Below are positions 49,301 through 56,608 of a stretch of DNA of 64,000 nt, piece after piece (within the stretch, counting starts at the first letter, position 1; every line of letters begins with the position of its first letter). Made by a program: the position numbers and the translations under genes. This DNA comes from Streptomyces violaceusniger Tu 4113 (GTDB lineage: Bacteria > Actinomycetota > Actinomycetes > Streptomycetales > Streptomycetaceae), in contig NC_015957.1 in the NCBI RefSeq assembly GCF_000147815.2, positions 9,176,001 through 9,240,000 on the forward strand. The letters run 5' to 3'. The notes below the pieces were generated by a model. That model was not told the origin of the DNA. It saw nothing but the letters and a program-made list of their open reading frames with translations, and did no database searches.

Positions 49301-51443
49301 GTTCGAGCTGTTCCTCGAGGTACCAGCAGGCGTCGTCGAGGGCTTCGGCGAAGACGGGGTAGGCGTCGTAGAGCTCGCGGCCCATGTCGAGGCGCTGGCT
49401 GCCCTGTCCGGTGAAGAGCAGGGCGAGCTTTCCGGCGGCGGGGGCGCCGCGTACGACGGTCGGTGCGTCGCCGTCCTCGGCGAGGGTGCGCAGGGCGGCG
49501 AGGAAGCCGTCGCGGTCGCCGGCGAGGAGCACGGCGCGCTGTTCGAAGGTGGCGCGGGTGGTGGCCAGGGAGTGGCCGATGTCGGTGAGGGCGAGCCCGG
49601 GGTCGGCCTCCAGCAGCGTGTGCAGCCGCTCGGCCTGGCCACGGAGGGCGTCGGTGGTCTTCGCGGACAGGGTCCAGGGCAGTACGGCGGGTTCCGCGGA
49701 GCCCTCGCCGTCGGAGTCCTCGGCTTCGTTCCGATCCTCGCCGTCGGCCGGGGGCTGTTCGATGATGGCGTGGGCGTTGGTGCCGCTCATGCCGAACGAG
49801 GAGACGGCCGCGCGGCGCGGGCGGTCGCTCTCCGGCCACGGCCGCGCCTCGGTCAGCAGCTCGATGTCACCGGCGGTCCAGTCGACATGCGGGGTCGGCT
49901 CGTCGATGTGCAGGCTGCGCGGCAGGACGCCGTGGCGTATCGCCATGACCATCTTGATGATGCCGCCGACCCCGGCCGCGGACTGGGTGTGGCCGATGTT
50001 GGACTTGAGCGAGCCGAGCCACAATGGCCGGTCCGCCGCGCGCTCCTGGCCGTAGGTGGCGAGCAGCGCCTGGGCCTCGATGGGGTCGCCCAGCGTCGTA
50101 CCGGTGCCGTGGGCCTCCACCGCGTCGACCTCACCGGAGGACAGTCCGGCGTTGGCGAGGGCTTGGCGGATGACGCGCTGCTGGGCGGGGCCGCTCGGGG
50201 CGGTGAGGCCGTTGCTGGCGCCGTCCTGGTTGATGGCGGTGCCGCGGACGACGGCGAGGACCCGGTGGCCGCATCTCCGGGCGTCCGAGAGCCGTTCGAC
50301 GAGCAGCATGCCGACGCCCTCGCCCCAGGCGGTGCCGTCGGCGGCGGCGGCGAACGGCTTGCAGCGTCCGTCGGCGGCGAGGCCGCGCTGGCGGCTGAAG
50401 GCGATGAACGAGCCGGGGTTGGCCATGACGGCCGCGCCACCGGCGAGCGCCATGGTGCACTCGCCCGCGCGCAGCGCCTGGACGGCCAGGTGGAGCGCGA
50501 CCAGGGAGGAGGAGCACGCGGTGTCGACGGTGACGGTGGGGCCTTCGAAGCCGAAGGTGTAGGCGATCCGGCCGGAGGCGACGCTGGCGGCGTTGCCGGT
50601 GACCAGATAGCCCTCGAAGCCCTGCTCGGCCTCGTGCAGCCGGGGGCCGTAGTCCTGGGTCTCGGCGCCGACGAACACACCGGCCCGGCCGCCCCGGAGG
50701 GTCGCGGGGTCGATACCGGCGCGTTCGAAGACCTCCCAGGAGGTCTCCATCAGCAGCCGCTGCTGCGGGTCCATCGCGAGGGCCTCGCGCGGCGAAATGC
50801 CGAAGAACGCCGGATCGAACTCATCGGCGTCGTGCAGGAATCCGCCTTCGCGGGTATAGCTGCTGCCTGCCTTGTCCGGGTCGGGGTCGTAAAGCCCGGC
50901 GAGATCCCAGCCCCGGGTCACCGGGAATTCGGAGATGACGTCTTTTCCGCCCGCGACGATTTCCCACAGTTCTTCGGGAGAGCCGACCGAACCGGGGAAT
51001 CGACAGCTCATTCCGACAATGGCGATGGGCTCGTCGGCGGCGATCGGGCCCATTGTGGCGTCGGCAGCGGACGCGTCGGAGCCGTCGTTCTCACCGAGCA
51101 GTTCGGCGCGCACATGGCGGGCGAGGTCGGCGGGGGTGGGGTGGTCGAAGGCGAGGGTTACCGGCAGTCGCAGTCCGGTGGCGGCGGTCAGCCGGGCGTG
51201 CAGATCGACCGTGGCGAGGGAGTCGAAGCCCAGGTCGAGGAAGGGGCGCTCGGGGTCGAGGAGGTCCGGGGCCTTGTCCTTGAGGGCCTGCTCGACGATC
51301 TCGCCGACCCAGGCGGTGAGGGCCTCGGCGCGCTCGGCCTCGGGGATCCCGGCGAGCCGGTCCCGCCACGGGGACGCTCCTTCGGGGCTCGTGCCCCCCA
51401 TTTCGGTGTGCTCGGGCGTGAAATCCACGGACTCACTCACCAT
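43134..51443 (-). CDS. Type I modular polyketide synthase, 5' part of frameshifted gene: loading ACP, module 1, module 2 up to KR
   Basis: The gene opens with an ACP (about residues 33-116, Ser in LGFDSLAT) that has no KS or AT in front of it. This is a loading carrier that must be charged by a separate enzyme. Approximate order after it: KS 137-570, AT 671-975, KR 1318-1500, ACP 1605-1674 (module 1); KS 1699-2115, AT 2228-2530 and the KR structural half (module 2). Both ATs are malonyl type. In-frame homology stops near residue 2673 ([12 protein letters not shown]); the last 95 or so residues, to 43134, are Arg/Trp/Cys-rich out-of-frame sequence. The start is uncertain. ATG 51443 ([14 protein letters not shown]) has GGGG 6 bases upstream; ATGs at 51455 and 51470 are in frame; a TTG further out is unlikely. 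Joined to the downstream part by one base, the product is about 8,240 residues. Confidence 0.93.
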   Translation of the reverse strand: MVSESVDFTPEHTEMGGTSPEGASPWRDRLAGIPEAERAEALTAWVGEIVEQALKDKAPDLLDPERPFLDLGFDSLATVDLHARLTAATGLRLPVTLAFDHPTPADLARHVRAELLGENDGSDASAADATMGPIAADEPIAIVGMSCRFPGSVGSPEELWEIVAGGKDVISEFPVTRGWDLAGLYDPDPDKAGSSYTREGGFLHDADEFDPAFFGISPREALAMDPQQRLLMETSWEVFERAGIDPATLRGGRAGVFVGAETQDYGPRLHEAEQGFEGYLVTGNAASVASGRIAYTFGFEGPTVTVDTACSSSLVALHLAVQALRAGECTMALAGGAAVMANPGSFIAFSRQRGLAADGRCKPFAAAADGTAWGEGVGMLLVERLSDARRCGHRVLAVVRGTAINQDGASNGLTAPSGPAQQRVIRQALANAGLSSGEVDAVEAHGTGTTLGDPIEAQALLATYGQERAADRPLWLGSLKSNIGHTQSAAGVGGIIKMVMAIRHGVLPRSLHIDEPTPHVDWTAGDIELLTEARPWPESDRPRRAAVSSFGMSGTNAHAIIEQPPADGEDRNEAEDSDGEGSAEPAVLPWTLSAKTTDALRGQAERLHTLLEADPGLALTDIGHSLATTRATFEQRAVLLAGDRDGFLAALRTLAEDGDAPTVVRGAPAAGKLALLFTGQGSQRLDMGRELYDAYPVFAEALDDACWYLEEQLEHPLLDVLFAEEGSPEAALLDRTDYTQPALFAVEVALFRLVESWGLRPDLLAGHSIGELAAAHAAGVLSLEDAAALVAARGRLMQELPAGGAMIAVQASEDEVLPLLAGREDRIGIAAVNGPHSVVVSGDEDAALEIAASFEERGRKTKRLTVSHAFHSPLMDGMLAEFRRVAQVLDYAPPRIPVVSTVTGRVATAEELCSPEYWVRHVREAVRFLDGVRTLADKGATTFLELGPDAVLTAMAQDCLPDADADADGTAYAATLRGGRPEAETLTAAVALAYVRGKKADWAAPYATTGARTIDLPTYAFQRQRYWLNAPAPALTLAGSAEAAASGSAVDGRFWDVVERGDVAALAAELAVDPGVSLGEVLPALSSWRRQESVRSAVDGWRYRVSWKPVTERSAAGVLGGCWVVVVPVDGAGGVWATGVVRMLAGRGVDVRVVESDAADRAGIADELRAAVGDASVTGVVSLLAVGDASVTDVLRTAALVQALGDAGVGAPLWVATRGAVSVGRSDGVVSPGQALVWGLGRVAALELPERWGGLVDLPESVDERVLGRLAGVLAGVGGEDQVAVRGSGVFGRRLVRAASSGSATGSASEGSWSPGAGSVLVTGGTGALGAYLARWLVENGAEHVVLTSRRGLDAPGAVELRDELAASGARVTVAACDVADRDALAELLAGLPEELPLTAVVHAAGVLDDGVLDSLTPERFASVLRAKADAARHLDELTRDLDLTAFVLFSSITGSVGAAGQGNYAAANAYLDALAELRRAEGLPATSIAWGPWAGSGMAGDDAMERRMRREGMPPMAPESAVAALRQALDVDDTAVTVADIDWENFTRTLTAVRPSPLIAELAAAEAGPRAATGAESGKVVTDADSATPLGERLSGLPKGEQDRALLELVRTQVASVLGHGGAEAVEAGRAFKELGFDSLAAIELRNRLNAATGLRLAATLIYDYPNATALADHLRTELVGADAAVSGGVVAPAVAVADDPIAIVAMSCRFPGGVRSPEELWELLTAGGDAIAEFPSDRGWDLAGLYDPDPDRQGTSYTREGGFLYDAGDFDASFFGISPREALAMDPQQRLLLETSWEAFERAGIDPATLRGSRTGVFAGTNGQDYADLVSTPPEGLEGHLGTGNAASVVSGRVAYTFGLEGPAVTVDTACSSSLVALHMAVQALRGGECTMALAGGVTVMSTPEAFVDFSRQRGLAEDGRIKAFAAGADGTGWGEGVGMLLVERLSDAEKNGHPVLAVVRGSAINQDGASNGLTAPNGPSQQRVIRQALAGAGLSAGDVDVVEAHGTGTTLGDPIEAQALLATYGQDRDGERPLWLGSIKSNIGHTQAAAGVAGIIKMVLAMRHGVLPQTLHVDGPSPHVDWSAGAVSLLTEQVEWPETGRPRRAGVSSFGLSGTNAHTIIEQAPAPALPAAPAEEPAPRDLPALPWLLSAKDGQALHAQAAQLATHLRTHPELSATDLAFSLATSRTALEQRAALITTDRETFLAGLDAVARGESASGVVEGAVAGGKVAFLFTGQGSQRLEMGRELYDAYPVFADALDEVCAHLELYLERPLRDVLFGDDAEALDQTGFTQPALFAVEVALFRLVEAWGLTPDFLSGHSIGELAAVHVAGVLSLADAAQLVAARGRLMQELPAGGAMIAVQASEDEVTPLLNERVSIAALNGPTSVVIAGDEDAALEIAASFEAQGRKTKRLTVSHAFHSPRMDGMLEAFREVAEGLTYEAPRIPIVSNLTGAIVSAEEITSPDFWVRHVREAVRFLDGVRTLEAEGVTTFVELGPDGVLSAMAQECVTGDEAAFAAALRKGRAEAESVTAALALLHVRGQSLDWGGYFEGTGARRVELPTYAFQRTRYWWEETPAAEAAASGSAVDGRFWDVVERGDVAALAAELAVDPGVSLGEVLPALSSWRRQESVRSAVDGWRYRVSWKPVTERSAAGVLGGCWVVVVPVDGAGVCGPRVWCGCWPGVVWMCAWSSRLRWTGPGSRRSCVRPSWAVRWRGCSPCWRRSTMRRVCCGRLRWCRRWVMRVWVRRCGWRRGVRCRWGVRMVP
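43353..43702 (-). repeat. 350-base direct repeat, copy B (module 2 KR), one C shorter than copy A
   Basis: By eye this segment is identical to 47975-48325 except for one C in a run: cacaca followed by four Cs here and by five Cs in copy A. It covers the KR structural half and the AT-KR linker. Near-complete DNA identity between two modules indicates recent duplication or gene conversion. The single difference is the frameshift. Confidence 0.9.
47868..47934 (-). repeat. 42-base tandem duplication in module 1 KR
   Basis: A 25-base string at 47868-47892 is repeated exactly at 47910-47934. It encodes VGDASVT twice, 14 residues apart, in the structural half of the module 1 KR. The corresponding segment of module 2 lacks the duplication. 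Confidence 0.82.
47975..48325 (-). repeat. 350-base direct repeat, copy A (module 1 KR), intact frame
   Basis: This is the partner of 43353-43702. Here the C-run at 48042-48046 has five Cs and the KR reads through ([20 protein letters not shown]). It serves as an internal control for the broken copy. Confidence 0.9.
51095..51345 (-). other. Loading ACP domain
   Basis: This stand-alone carrier domain at the N-terminus ([18 protein letters not shown]... [16 protein letters not shown]) keeps the phosphopantetheine serine. No loading AT, KSQ or CoA-ligase domain precedes it. Known PKSs with this arrangement receive an unusual starter from a discrete acyltransferase. That is an inference here, because the partner gene is not in the window. 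Confidence 0.85.
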
Positions 51444-51514
51444 CGCGCGCCCCATTACCCTCGCAGACATAACACCAAGACCGTACGTCAGCTTTACACA
51501 GGGCAGGGCGGCTA

Positions 51515-51545
51515 GAAACCCCTTCAAACCCCCTATGGACCCCTA
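51515..51545 (-). promoter_or_regulatory. TAGGGG boxes upstream of the PKS operon
   Basis: Read on the minus strand, TAGGGG (51540-51545) and TAGGGGG (51529-51535) lie about one helical turn apart, followed by AAGGGG near 51519-51524. They sit about 75-100 bases upstream of the first PKS start. The same core recurs upstream of the thioesterase at 60385-60409. They are candidate binding sites for the LAL regulator at 56587-59397; this is inference from shared sequence only. Confidence 0.4.
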
Positions 51546-51690
51546 TCATCCCTTTGGGGTCCCGTATCCGGGGGGCAGCGGGCAATGGCCACGCTTAATT
51601 CACCAGAGTGCATGAGAATTCCGGTGGCGACAAGGATCTCGAGCAAATAATGCGCCCAGTATTCAATTTTTTCGGAGGTGGAGGGGGTTC
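51546..51690 (-). promoter_or_regulatory. Non-coding promoter region of the PKS operon
   Basis: This gene-free stretch between the PKS start and the hairpin at 51691 contains an unusually AT-rich patch for this genome (about 51590-51672, with attcaattttttc at 51661-51673). No credible coding sequence is seen. It probably holds the promoter driving the leftward PKS genes, but no -10/-35 pair can be assigned with confidence. Confidence 0.45.
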
Positions 51691-51731
51691 AGAGGTGGAG
51701 GGGCGGCCTTTCGGTCCGCCCCTCCACCTCT
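51691..51731 (-). terminator. Strong hairpin after the PH-domain gene
   Basis: agaggtggaggggcgg (51691-51706) pairs perfectly over 16 bases with ccgcccctccacctct (51716-51731) around a 9-base loop. It lies about 30 bases past the stop of the leftward gene at 51763. The T-run is weak, as is common in Streptomyces. It should insulate the PKS from upstream transcription. Confidence 0.75.
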
Positions 51732-51762
51732 CGGGGGATCGCCAGTTGGTCTCGGGGTGGTG

Positions 51763-53310
51763 TCAGCCGCGGTCGGGGGCTCTCTCGATGAACGGAGCGA
51801 GCAGCCCCGGTACCGCGGTCTCTGCGAGGGCGATTCCCTGGCCTTCGGTCAGGTCGTGCACGTGGTAGACGCCTTCACCGGCGGCGGTGGTGGCGCCGAG
51901 GGTGATCAGCCCGACCCGCCGCTGGAACGGCGTCCGGGAGAACTTCCAGCCGATGATCGCCTCACGCTGATGGGCGACGGTGCGACGGGCGAACGCCCCG
52001 GAGCACATCACCAGGAAGCGGCCGCGCAGGAGATGGCCGAGGCTGTGGTAGGCGCCCACGGCGAACGCCACCAGGACCGGCACCAGCACCACACCGGTGA
52101 TCACGCCGGTGATGACGAGCCAGGAGCCGAGCCACAGGCCCAGGCCCACCGGGACGGCCGCGATCAGGACCGACCAGATGAGGGCGCGGTTGATCCGGCG
52201 GCGCAGGGCCGCCCGGGGGTGCGGGAGAAGACCCTTGCGCTCGATCAGACCGGAGCCGGTCGGCAGCGCCTCGGCGGCGACCCGCAGCGCCTCGCCGCGC
52301 GGGGTGGGCGGGGTCAGGGCGCGGCGCCTGCGGTTGTCCTCCTGGTTGCCCAGGCCGCTGGCGACGGCGTTGAGCTTGGCGCCCTTGGCCCAGCGCAGCG
52401 GGATGGGCTCGACGAGTTCGAGGCCGCGCAGATGGCGTTCCTCGATGCTCACGGAGCGGGTGGCCAGCAGTCCGCGGCGGATGCGGAAGATCCCGCCGTC
52501 CTCGCGGCGCAGTTCGTAACCGGCCCAGTTCTCGATGAAGGTGGCGGTCGAGCCGATCATGCCGAGGACGACGATGAGAACGGCGGCCAGCAGGAGTCCG
52601 TACCAGAGCGGAATGGTGCCGAAGCGGTCCTCGAGGTCCTTGATGATGCCGAGGTCGAGCGGGTTGACCTGGAGCTCGCTCAGGGTGCGGTACGCACTGG
52701 CCACGGCGATGAAGACACCGCCCACGCCCCACAGGGTCAGCGGGCCGTAGCGCAGCCAGGACCAGTCCAGCCGGCTGAGCACACCGTCGCTGTCGGCCAC
52801 CGGCCGGGCCTGCCCTGCGTCGCGCAGGGCGATGATCCGGCCGCGCAGCTCCAGGGCCTCGGCCTTGGTGATGCCGTCGAGGGCGAGCCTGCGCGCGGCG
52901 GCGTCGCTCTGGTCCCCGCTGTCGATCCGCAGCGTGGTGAGGCCGAAGATCCGGTGGACCGGGTTGGCGGTGAGGTCGACACCGCGGATGCGGCCGATCG
53001 GGACCGAGCGCTCGCTGCGGAAGAGCAGACCGGTGTGGAGCTCGAAGCGGTCGTCGGTGAGCCGGTAGCGGGTGGTGAACAGCCGCATCAGCCCGATGCC
53101 GCTGATGACCAGGAAGGTCACGAACAGCGAGCCGAGGGTGATGATGACCTGGAGGTTGGTGTCGCCGCCGGTGACCGCGAGGCTGACCAGGAACATCGCC
53201 ACCGGTGCGGCGAGGATGGACAGGTTGACCAGGAGCAGCCGGCTGTTGAGCCGCCCCCAGTCATGGCCGGCCTCGTGGGCGGGCGGCCGCACGGTGGTGT
53301 CCGACGTCAT
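51763..53310 (-). CDS. PH-domain membrane protein (YdbT-like)
   Basis: The protein has about 515 residues. The ATG at 53310 (MTSDTTVRPPAHEAGHDW) overlaps the stop of the preceding gene as ATGA and has GGGAG 7-8 bases upstream, so the two are translationally coupled. Paired membrane helices (NLSILAAPVAMFLVSLAV; LFVTFLVISGIGLMRLF) are followed by a bacterial PH domain (YRLTDDRFELHTGLLFRSER... IPIGRIRGV-type). The PH pattern recurs two more times, near residues 280-340 and 430-500, each after further hydrophobic pairs. This matches the multi-PH YdbT family, which works with a small YdbS partner. In Bacillus the ydbST pair gives intrinsic resistance to antimicrobials made by other bacilli. Whether it protects against the product of this cluster is unknown. 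Confidence 0.85.
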   Translation of the reverse strand: MTSDTTVRPPAHEAGHDWGRLNSRLLLVNLSILAAPVAMFLVSLAVTGGDTNLQVIITLGSLFVTFLVISGIGLMRLFTTRYRLTDDRFELHTGLLFRSERSVPIGRIRGVDLTANPVHRIFGLTTLRIDSGDQSDAAARRLALDGITKAEALELRGRIIALRDAGQARPVADSDGVLSRLDWSWLRYGPLTLWGVGGVFIAVASAYRTLSELQVNPLDLGIIKDLEDRFGTIPLWYGLLLAAVLIVVLGMIGSTATFIENWAGYELRREDGGIFRIRRGLLATRSVSIEERHLRGLELVEPIPLRWAKGAKLNAVASGLGNQEDNRRRRALTPPTPRGEALRVAAEALPTGSGLIERKGLLPHPRAALRRRINRALIWSVLIAAVPVGLGLWLGSWLVITGVITGVVLVPVLVAFAVGAYHSLGHLLRGRFLVMCSGAFARRTVAHQREAIIGWKFSRTPFQRRVGLITLGATTAAGEGVYHVHDLTEGQGIALAETAVPGLLAPFIERAPDRG

Positions 53311-53807
53311 GTGGCGTCTCCCGGGACGGCCTGGGTGGACTTGGCCAGGTGCTCGACCAGGTCCGCAGCCATCTTGTGGTCGATGCCCTTGATCTTCACC
53401 GCGCCCGCGGCGGAGGCGGTGGTCACGGTGACGCCGGAGAGCCCGAACATCTGCTGGATCGGGCCGCGCAGGGTGTCCACGGTCTGGACCCGGGAGAGCG
53501 GAACGACCCGCCACTGCTGCCAGAGCCACCCGGAGGCCGCGTAGACCGCCTCGCCGGTGGCCTCCCAGCGGTGGACCCGGTAGCGCCAGGCCGGCATGAC
53601 GGCCATGTAGAGCAGCCCGGGGACCAGCGAGATCAGCGTGGCCCACATGAAGAACTCACGCGTGGGGGGAATGGAAGCCCACAGGATCCCGAAGACGAGC
53701 GGCAGAGGCAGGGCGAAGACGGCGGACTGCACGGTCCACCAGCCGATCGCACGGCGGTCGACCCGGTGCCGAGGCGGTCGGAGCCTCAGGTTGTCATGGC
53801 GTTCCAC
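53307..53807 (-). CDS. Small PH-domain membrane protein (YdbS-like)
   Basis: The protein has about 166 residues if it starts at the GTG at 53807 (VERHDNLRLRPPRHRV), which has AGGGTGA a few bases upstream. A longer start at 53897 would add a low-quality Arg/Gln-rich leader and overlap the neighbour. Two membrane helices (VQSAVFALPLPLVFGILWA; MWATLISLVPGLLYMAVM) precede one PH domain (WRYRVHRWEATGEAVYAASGW... VVPLSRVQTVDTLRGPIQQMFGL). The ATGA overlap with the next gene and the small/large pairing identify the YdbS-YdbT arrangement. Its biochemical function is not established. Confidence 0.83.
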   Translation of the reverse strand: MERHDNLRLRPPRHRVDRRAIGWWTVQSAVFALPLPLVFGILWASIPPTREFFMWATLISLVPGLLYMAVMPAWRYRVHRWEATGEAVYAASGWLWQQWRVVPLSRVQTVDTLRGPIQQMFGLSGVTVTTASAAGAVKIKGIDHKMAADLVEHLAKSTQAVPGDAT

Positions 53808-53883
53808 TGCTTCACCCTGCTCTTGCGTCTGGCGGGTGCCGGGGCGGGCCCGGCGGGGTTGGTGGACTATGAAATCAGGCGGT

Positions 53884-54450
53884 TCAGACCGACGCACCGG
53901 TGGTGGTCTGCTGCGGAAGCCGGCCGCTCGCGATGTCCTGGCCCTTCAGCTTGCGCATCTTGGCCAGCAGCACGGCGGTACGGGTCAGCACCATGGCCAG
54001 CGACATGAAGACGAAGGCGTTGGCGTAGGTGTCCTGACCGCTGATCTTGTAGTCGATGGAGAACTTGACCAGGTCCATGGTGAACCAGTGCTCGGCGCCG
54101 TAGGCGAAGAGGATGCGTCCGCTGGAGAGGACGATCCACACCAGGGCGTAGCCGATGCCACCGATGGTGTAGAGGTCACCGGACGTGGCGTCCTTGTAGG
54201 CGGGCAGCAGCACTCCGGCGATCAGACCGCAGATGACACCGGTGCCGACGCCCACGAGCTGCAGGGAGAGGTCGTTGCCCTTGGTCGGGAAGGAATCGAC
54301 GAAGATCGCGATGACGATCGCCACGGCGATGACCGAGCGCACCATCCGCATCGTGGTGATGCGGCGGCGGCCGATGTCGGTCGCCAGGATGATGATCAGG
54401 ATCGTGCCACTGGCGATCAGTGCGGACAGGAACTGGCTCATCTGTGGCAT
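53884..54450 (-). CDS. Small multi-pass membrane protein, uncharacterised (possibly DUF1453/CcdC-like)
   Basis: The protein has 188 residues. The ATG at 54450 (MPQMSQFLSALIASG) has GGAG about 10 bases upstream; ATG 54441 is also possible. Five hydrophobic helices are visible: SALIASGTILIIILA, VIAVAIVIAIFV, LVGVGTGVICGLIAGVLL, YTIGGIGYALVWIVL, and FVFMSLAMVLTRTAVLLA. A basic stretch (GRRRITTMRMVR) follows the first. This layout resembles CcdC/DUF1453 proteins, but no catalytic motif is seen and the match is tentative. It is divergent from the adjacent histidine kinase, so the two may share a control region. Confidence 0.7.
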   Translation of the reverse strand: MPQMSQFLSALIASGTILIIILATDIGRRRITTMRMVRSVIAVAIVIAIFVDSFPTKGNDLSLQLVGVGTGVICGLIAGVLLPAYKDATSGDLYTIGGIGYALVWIVLSSGRILFAYGAEHWFTMDLVKFSIDYKISGQDTYANAFVFMSLAMVLTRTAVLLAKMRKLKGQDIASGRLPQQTTTGASV

Positions 54451-54551
54451 ACGGGACGTTCTCCAAGCCAAAAAGGGTGATGTGCAGGCGGTGTGACGAC
54501 TCTCCGTCCCACCTGACTCAACGCTAGAAGCGGACCGGCCGCCGCGAGACG

Positions 54552-54586
54552 ACCGAACGGTGGGTTCTGGCTGTCAACCGTCCGGT
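54552..54586. promoter_or_regulatory. Repeated near-palindrome upstream of the histidine kinase
   Basis: accgaacggt (54552-54561) and accgtccggt (54577-54586) are two copies of ACCG-N2-CGGT with centres 25 bases apart, in the gap between the divergent membrane-protein and kinase genes. Spaced half-palindromes are typical of NarL-type response-regulator sites, so autoregulation is possible. There is no direct support beyond the pattern. Confidence 0.3.
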
Positions 54587-54620
54587 GGACACGGTGGACA
54601 CGCGTGGTAGTACTGAGCCC

Positions 54621-55865
54621 GTGCGCAATCACTCTCCGGGGGAGGGCTCGCAGACCGGGGCGTACTACGGTCCCGAGTCCGGCACCCGCTGGTTCGGCCT
54701 GTGGGACGGCTTCTTCGCCGTCTCCTATCTCGTCACCGCGATCCTGCTCTTCCTCTCCAGCGGCTCCCAGGCCGGCCACTCCATCCCGATCGCCGCGCTG
54801 ACGCTGTGCGTGCCGTGGTACGCGGCGGTGGGCCGGACGCTGATGATCGAGGACACCCACGGCCCGCGGAACCTGGTGTTCGCGGCGGGTCTGGTGGCGC
54901 TGTTCTGTGTCACCACGGCGTTCAACCTCATCGGCGCGTTCGCGCTGTTCGCCGTCATCCCGATGCTGATCATGAGCCTGCCGATGGTCTCGGCGGTGGT
55001 GCTGGCCACGGTGGCCAATCTCTGCCCCGTGCTGGTGGTGGCGTTCATCGGGGAGGACCTGGGGCTGAGCGTCCTGGGCGTCCTGCCCATCTCGCTGCTG
55101 AGCATCGCGCTGTCGATGCTGCTGGGGCTGTGGATCAAGCGGGTGGTGCGGCAGAGCAAGGGGCGCGGGCAGCTCATCGAGGAGTTGCAGCGCAGCCGGG
55201 AGCGGGTGGCCAGGCTCTCCCACGAGGCCGGTATCTCGGCCGAACGCGAGCGGCTGGCCCGGGAGATCCACGACACCCTGGCGCAGGGCCTGACCAGCAT
55301 CATCAGCCTGGTGCAGGCGGCCGAGTCGGAGGTGCGCGACGCCCCGGACCAGGCGGTGAACCATCTGTCGCTGGCCGGGCGGGTGGCCAAGGAGTCGCTC
55401 GCCGAGGCCCGTGACTTCGTGGCCGCCCTCACCCCGCCCGCGCTGCGCGGCGGTTCGCTCTCCCAGGCGGTGCGCCGGCAGGCGGAGGGGCTGATCGCCG
55501 AGACCGGCCTGGAGGTGCGGTGTTCGGTGATGGGCGAGGAGAAGCCGCTGCCGATGGCGGTGAGCGTGGTGTTGCTGCGCACGGTGCAGGAGGCCATCGC
55601 CAATGTGCGCAAGCACGCCCATCAGGCCCGTACGGTGGATGTGATCGTGGTCTTCGACCAGGGCGGCGTCCGCCTGCTGGTCCGTGACGACGGCGAGGGT
55701 TTCACCCCGGACGGCACCCAGGAAGGCTACGGGCTGCGCGGGATGCAGGCCCGGGTGGAGGAGATCGACGGGGTGGCGTCCGTGACGAGCAGCCCCGGAC
55801 GGGGCACCACCGTGGAGGTGAGCGTGCCGGTGACGGCGCTGACCGGGGAGGCAGTGAGTGGCTGA
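54621..55865 (+). CDS. NarL-family sensor histidine kinase
   Basis: The protein has about 414 residues. The start is taken as GTG 54621 (VRNHSPGEGSQTG); GTG 54585 is an in-frame alternative and neither has a clear ribosome site. Four to six membrane helices fill roughly residues 35-175. The HisKA_3 dimerisation domain follows, with the phospho-accepting His in LAREIHDTLAQGL. A HATPase_c domain ends the protein, with N-box EAIANVRKHAHQ, G1 DDGEGF and G2 GYGLRGM. No extracellular sensing domain is visible, so the signal is probably sensed in or near the membrane. The stop overlaps the response-regulator start by 8 bases, so the two form an operon. Confidence 0.93.
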   Translation: MRNHSPGEGSQTGAYYGPESGTRWFGLWDGFFAVSYLVTAILLFLSSGSQAGHSIPIAALTLCVPWYAAVGRTLMIEDTHGPRNLVFAAGLVALFCVTTAFNLIGAFALFAVIPMLIMSLPMVSAVVLATVANLCPVLVVAFIGEDLGLSVLGVLPISLLSIALSMLLGLWIKRVVRQSKGRGQLIEELQRSRERVARLSHEAGISAERERLAREIHDTLAQGLTSIISLVQAAESEVRDAPDQAVNHLSLAGRVAKESLAEARDFVAALTPPALRGGSLSQAVRRQAEGLIAETGLEVRCSVMGEEKPLPMAVSVVLLRTVQEAIANVRKHAHQARTVDVIVVFDQGGVRLLVRDDGEGFTPDGTQEGYGLRGMQARVEEIDGVASVTSSPGRGTTVEVSVPVTALTGEAVSG

Positions 55866-56505
55866 GGGTACGGGCGATCCGAGCGGCCCCATCAGGGTCT
55901 TGCTGGCCGATGACCATCCCGTGGTACGGGAGGGGCTGAGCGCCATGCTGGAGTCCGCCGAGGGGATCACGGTGGTCGGGCAGGCCGGTTCCGGTGAGGA
56001 GGCGGTGGTCCAGGCGGTCGCGCTGCGGCCGGACATCACCCTGCTGGATCTGCGCATGGGCGGGATGGACGGGGTCGAGGCCACCGGGCAGATCCTGCGG
56101 CAGGTGCCGGGCTGCAAGGTGGTCATCGTGACCACGTACGAGGACGACTCCGACATCCTGCGCGCGGTGGAGGCGGGCGCCGCGGGCTATCTGCTGAAGG
56201 GCAGTTCACGCCAGGAGCTGATCGACGCGGTGCAGACCGCGGCGCGTGGCGAAACGGTGCTCACCCCGTCGCTGGCGGGCAAGCTCTTCCGCTCCCGGAC
56301 GGTCGAGCCGTCCCCGCTCTCCGGCCGTGAGCGCGAGGTGCTGCGGCTGGTCGGCCGGGGGCTGACCAACTCCGAGATCGGCACCGAGCTGTTCGTCAGC
56401 GAGGCCACGGTCAAGACGCATCTCCTGCGGTCGTATCGGAAGCTCGGCGTCTCCGACCGCACGGCCGCGGTGATGAAGGCGATGGAGCGCGGGTTCTTGA
56501 GCTAG
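55858..56505 (+). CDS. NarL/FixJ-family response regulator
   Basis: The protein has 215 residues. The GTG start at 55858 is preceded by GGGGAGG 6-7 bases upstream, inside the end of the kinase gene. The receiver domain holds the acidic pair (LADDHPVVREGL), the phospho-acceptor Asp (ITLLDLRMGGMDG) and the conserved Thr and Lys (VTTYEDD, LLKGSS). The C-terminal LuxR helix-turn-helix is LSGREREVLRLVGRGLTN followed by SEATVKTHL. It is the cognate partner of the overlapping kinase. Target genes are unknown; the divergent membrane protein is the obvious candidate. Confidence 0.95.
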   Translation: MAEGTGDPSGPIRVLLADDHPVVREGLSAMLESAEGITVVGQAGSGEEAVVQAVALRPDITLLDLRMGGMDGVEATGQILRQVPGCKVVIVTTYEDDSDILRAVEAGAAGYLLKGSSRQELIDAVQTAARGETVLTPSLAGKLFRSRTVEPSPLSGREREVLRLVGRGLTNSEIGTELFVSEATVKTHLLRSYRKLGVSDRTAAVMKAMERGFLS

Positions 56506-56516
56506 CGCGGCCGTGA

Positions 56517-56557
56517 CGGGGCTTACCACCGCGGGGTGACGACCGCGGGTGGCCCCG
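56517..56557. terminator. Hairpin between convergent regulator genes
   Basis: The outer arms cggggc (56517-56522) and gccccg (56552-56557) enclose an inner stem: ccaccgcgg from 56526 against ccgcgggtgg ending at 56552. There is a one-base bulge in the inner stem and a three-base bulge between the stems. It lies between the stops of the rightward response regulator and the leftward LAL gene and probably ends transcription from both. Confidence 0.6.
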
Positions 56558-56608
56558 CTACACCGTCCCCGTCAGGCTGAAACCCGCTACACCGTCCCCG
56601 TCAGGCTG
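56554..56608 (-). repeat. 29-base tandem duplication across the LAL stop codon
   Basis: The 26-base string at 56554-56579 is repeated exactly at 56583-56608. The second copy contains the last codons and TAG stop of the LAL regulator (SLTGTV); the first is a non-coding echo just beyond the stop. Confidence 0.85.

Larger units (their letters stand above)
46420..51035 (-). other. PKS module 1: KS-AT(malonyl)-KR-ACP
   Basis: KS lies at about 51035-49750, AT at 49430-48480, the KR region at 48370-46940 and ACP at 46640-46420. The AT has GHSIGE (near 49140) and HAFH (near 48840). The KR has [11 protein letters not shown] ([10 protein letters not shown]) and GNYAAAN, the B-type pattern. Predicted outcome: hydroxyl on the carbon derived from the starter carbonyl. 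Confidence 0.88.

Noticed and set aside
51443..51527. TTG start at 51527 for the first PKS gene
   Set aside because: It would add sequence ([16 protein letters not shown]) that overlaps the presumed promoter and TAGGGG boxes. In-frame ATGs nearer the ACP are more likely.
53310..53646. Extension of the YdbT-like protein upstream to 53646
   Set aside because: That part is an out-of-frame shadow of the YdbS-like gene. The ATGA overlap and ribosome site fix the start at 53310.
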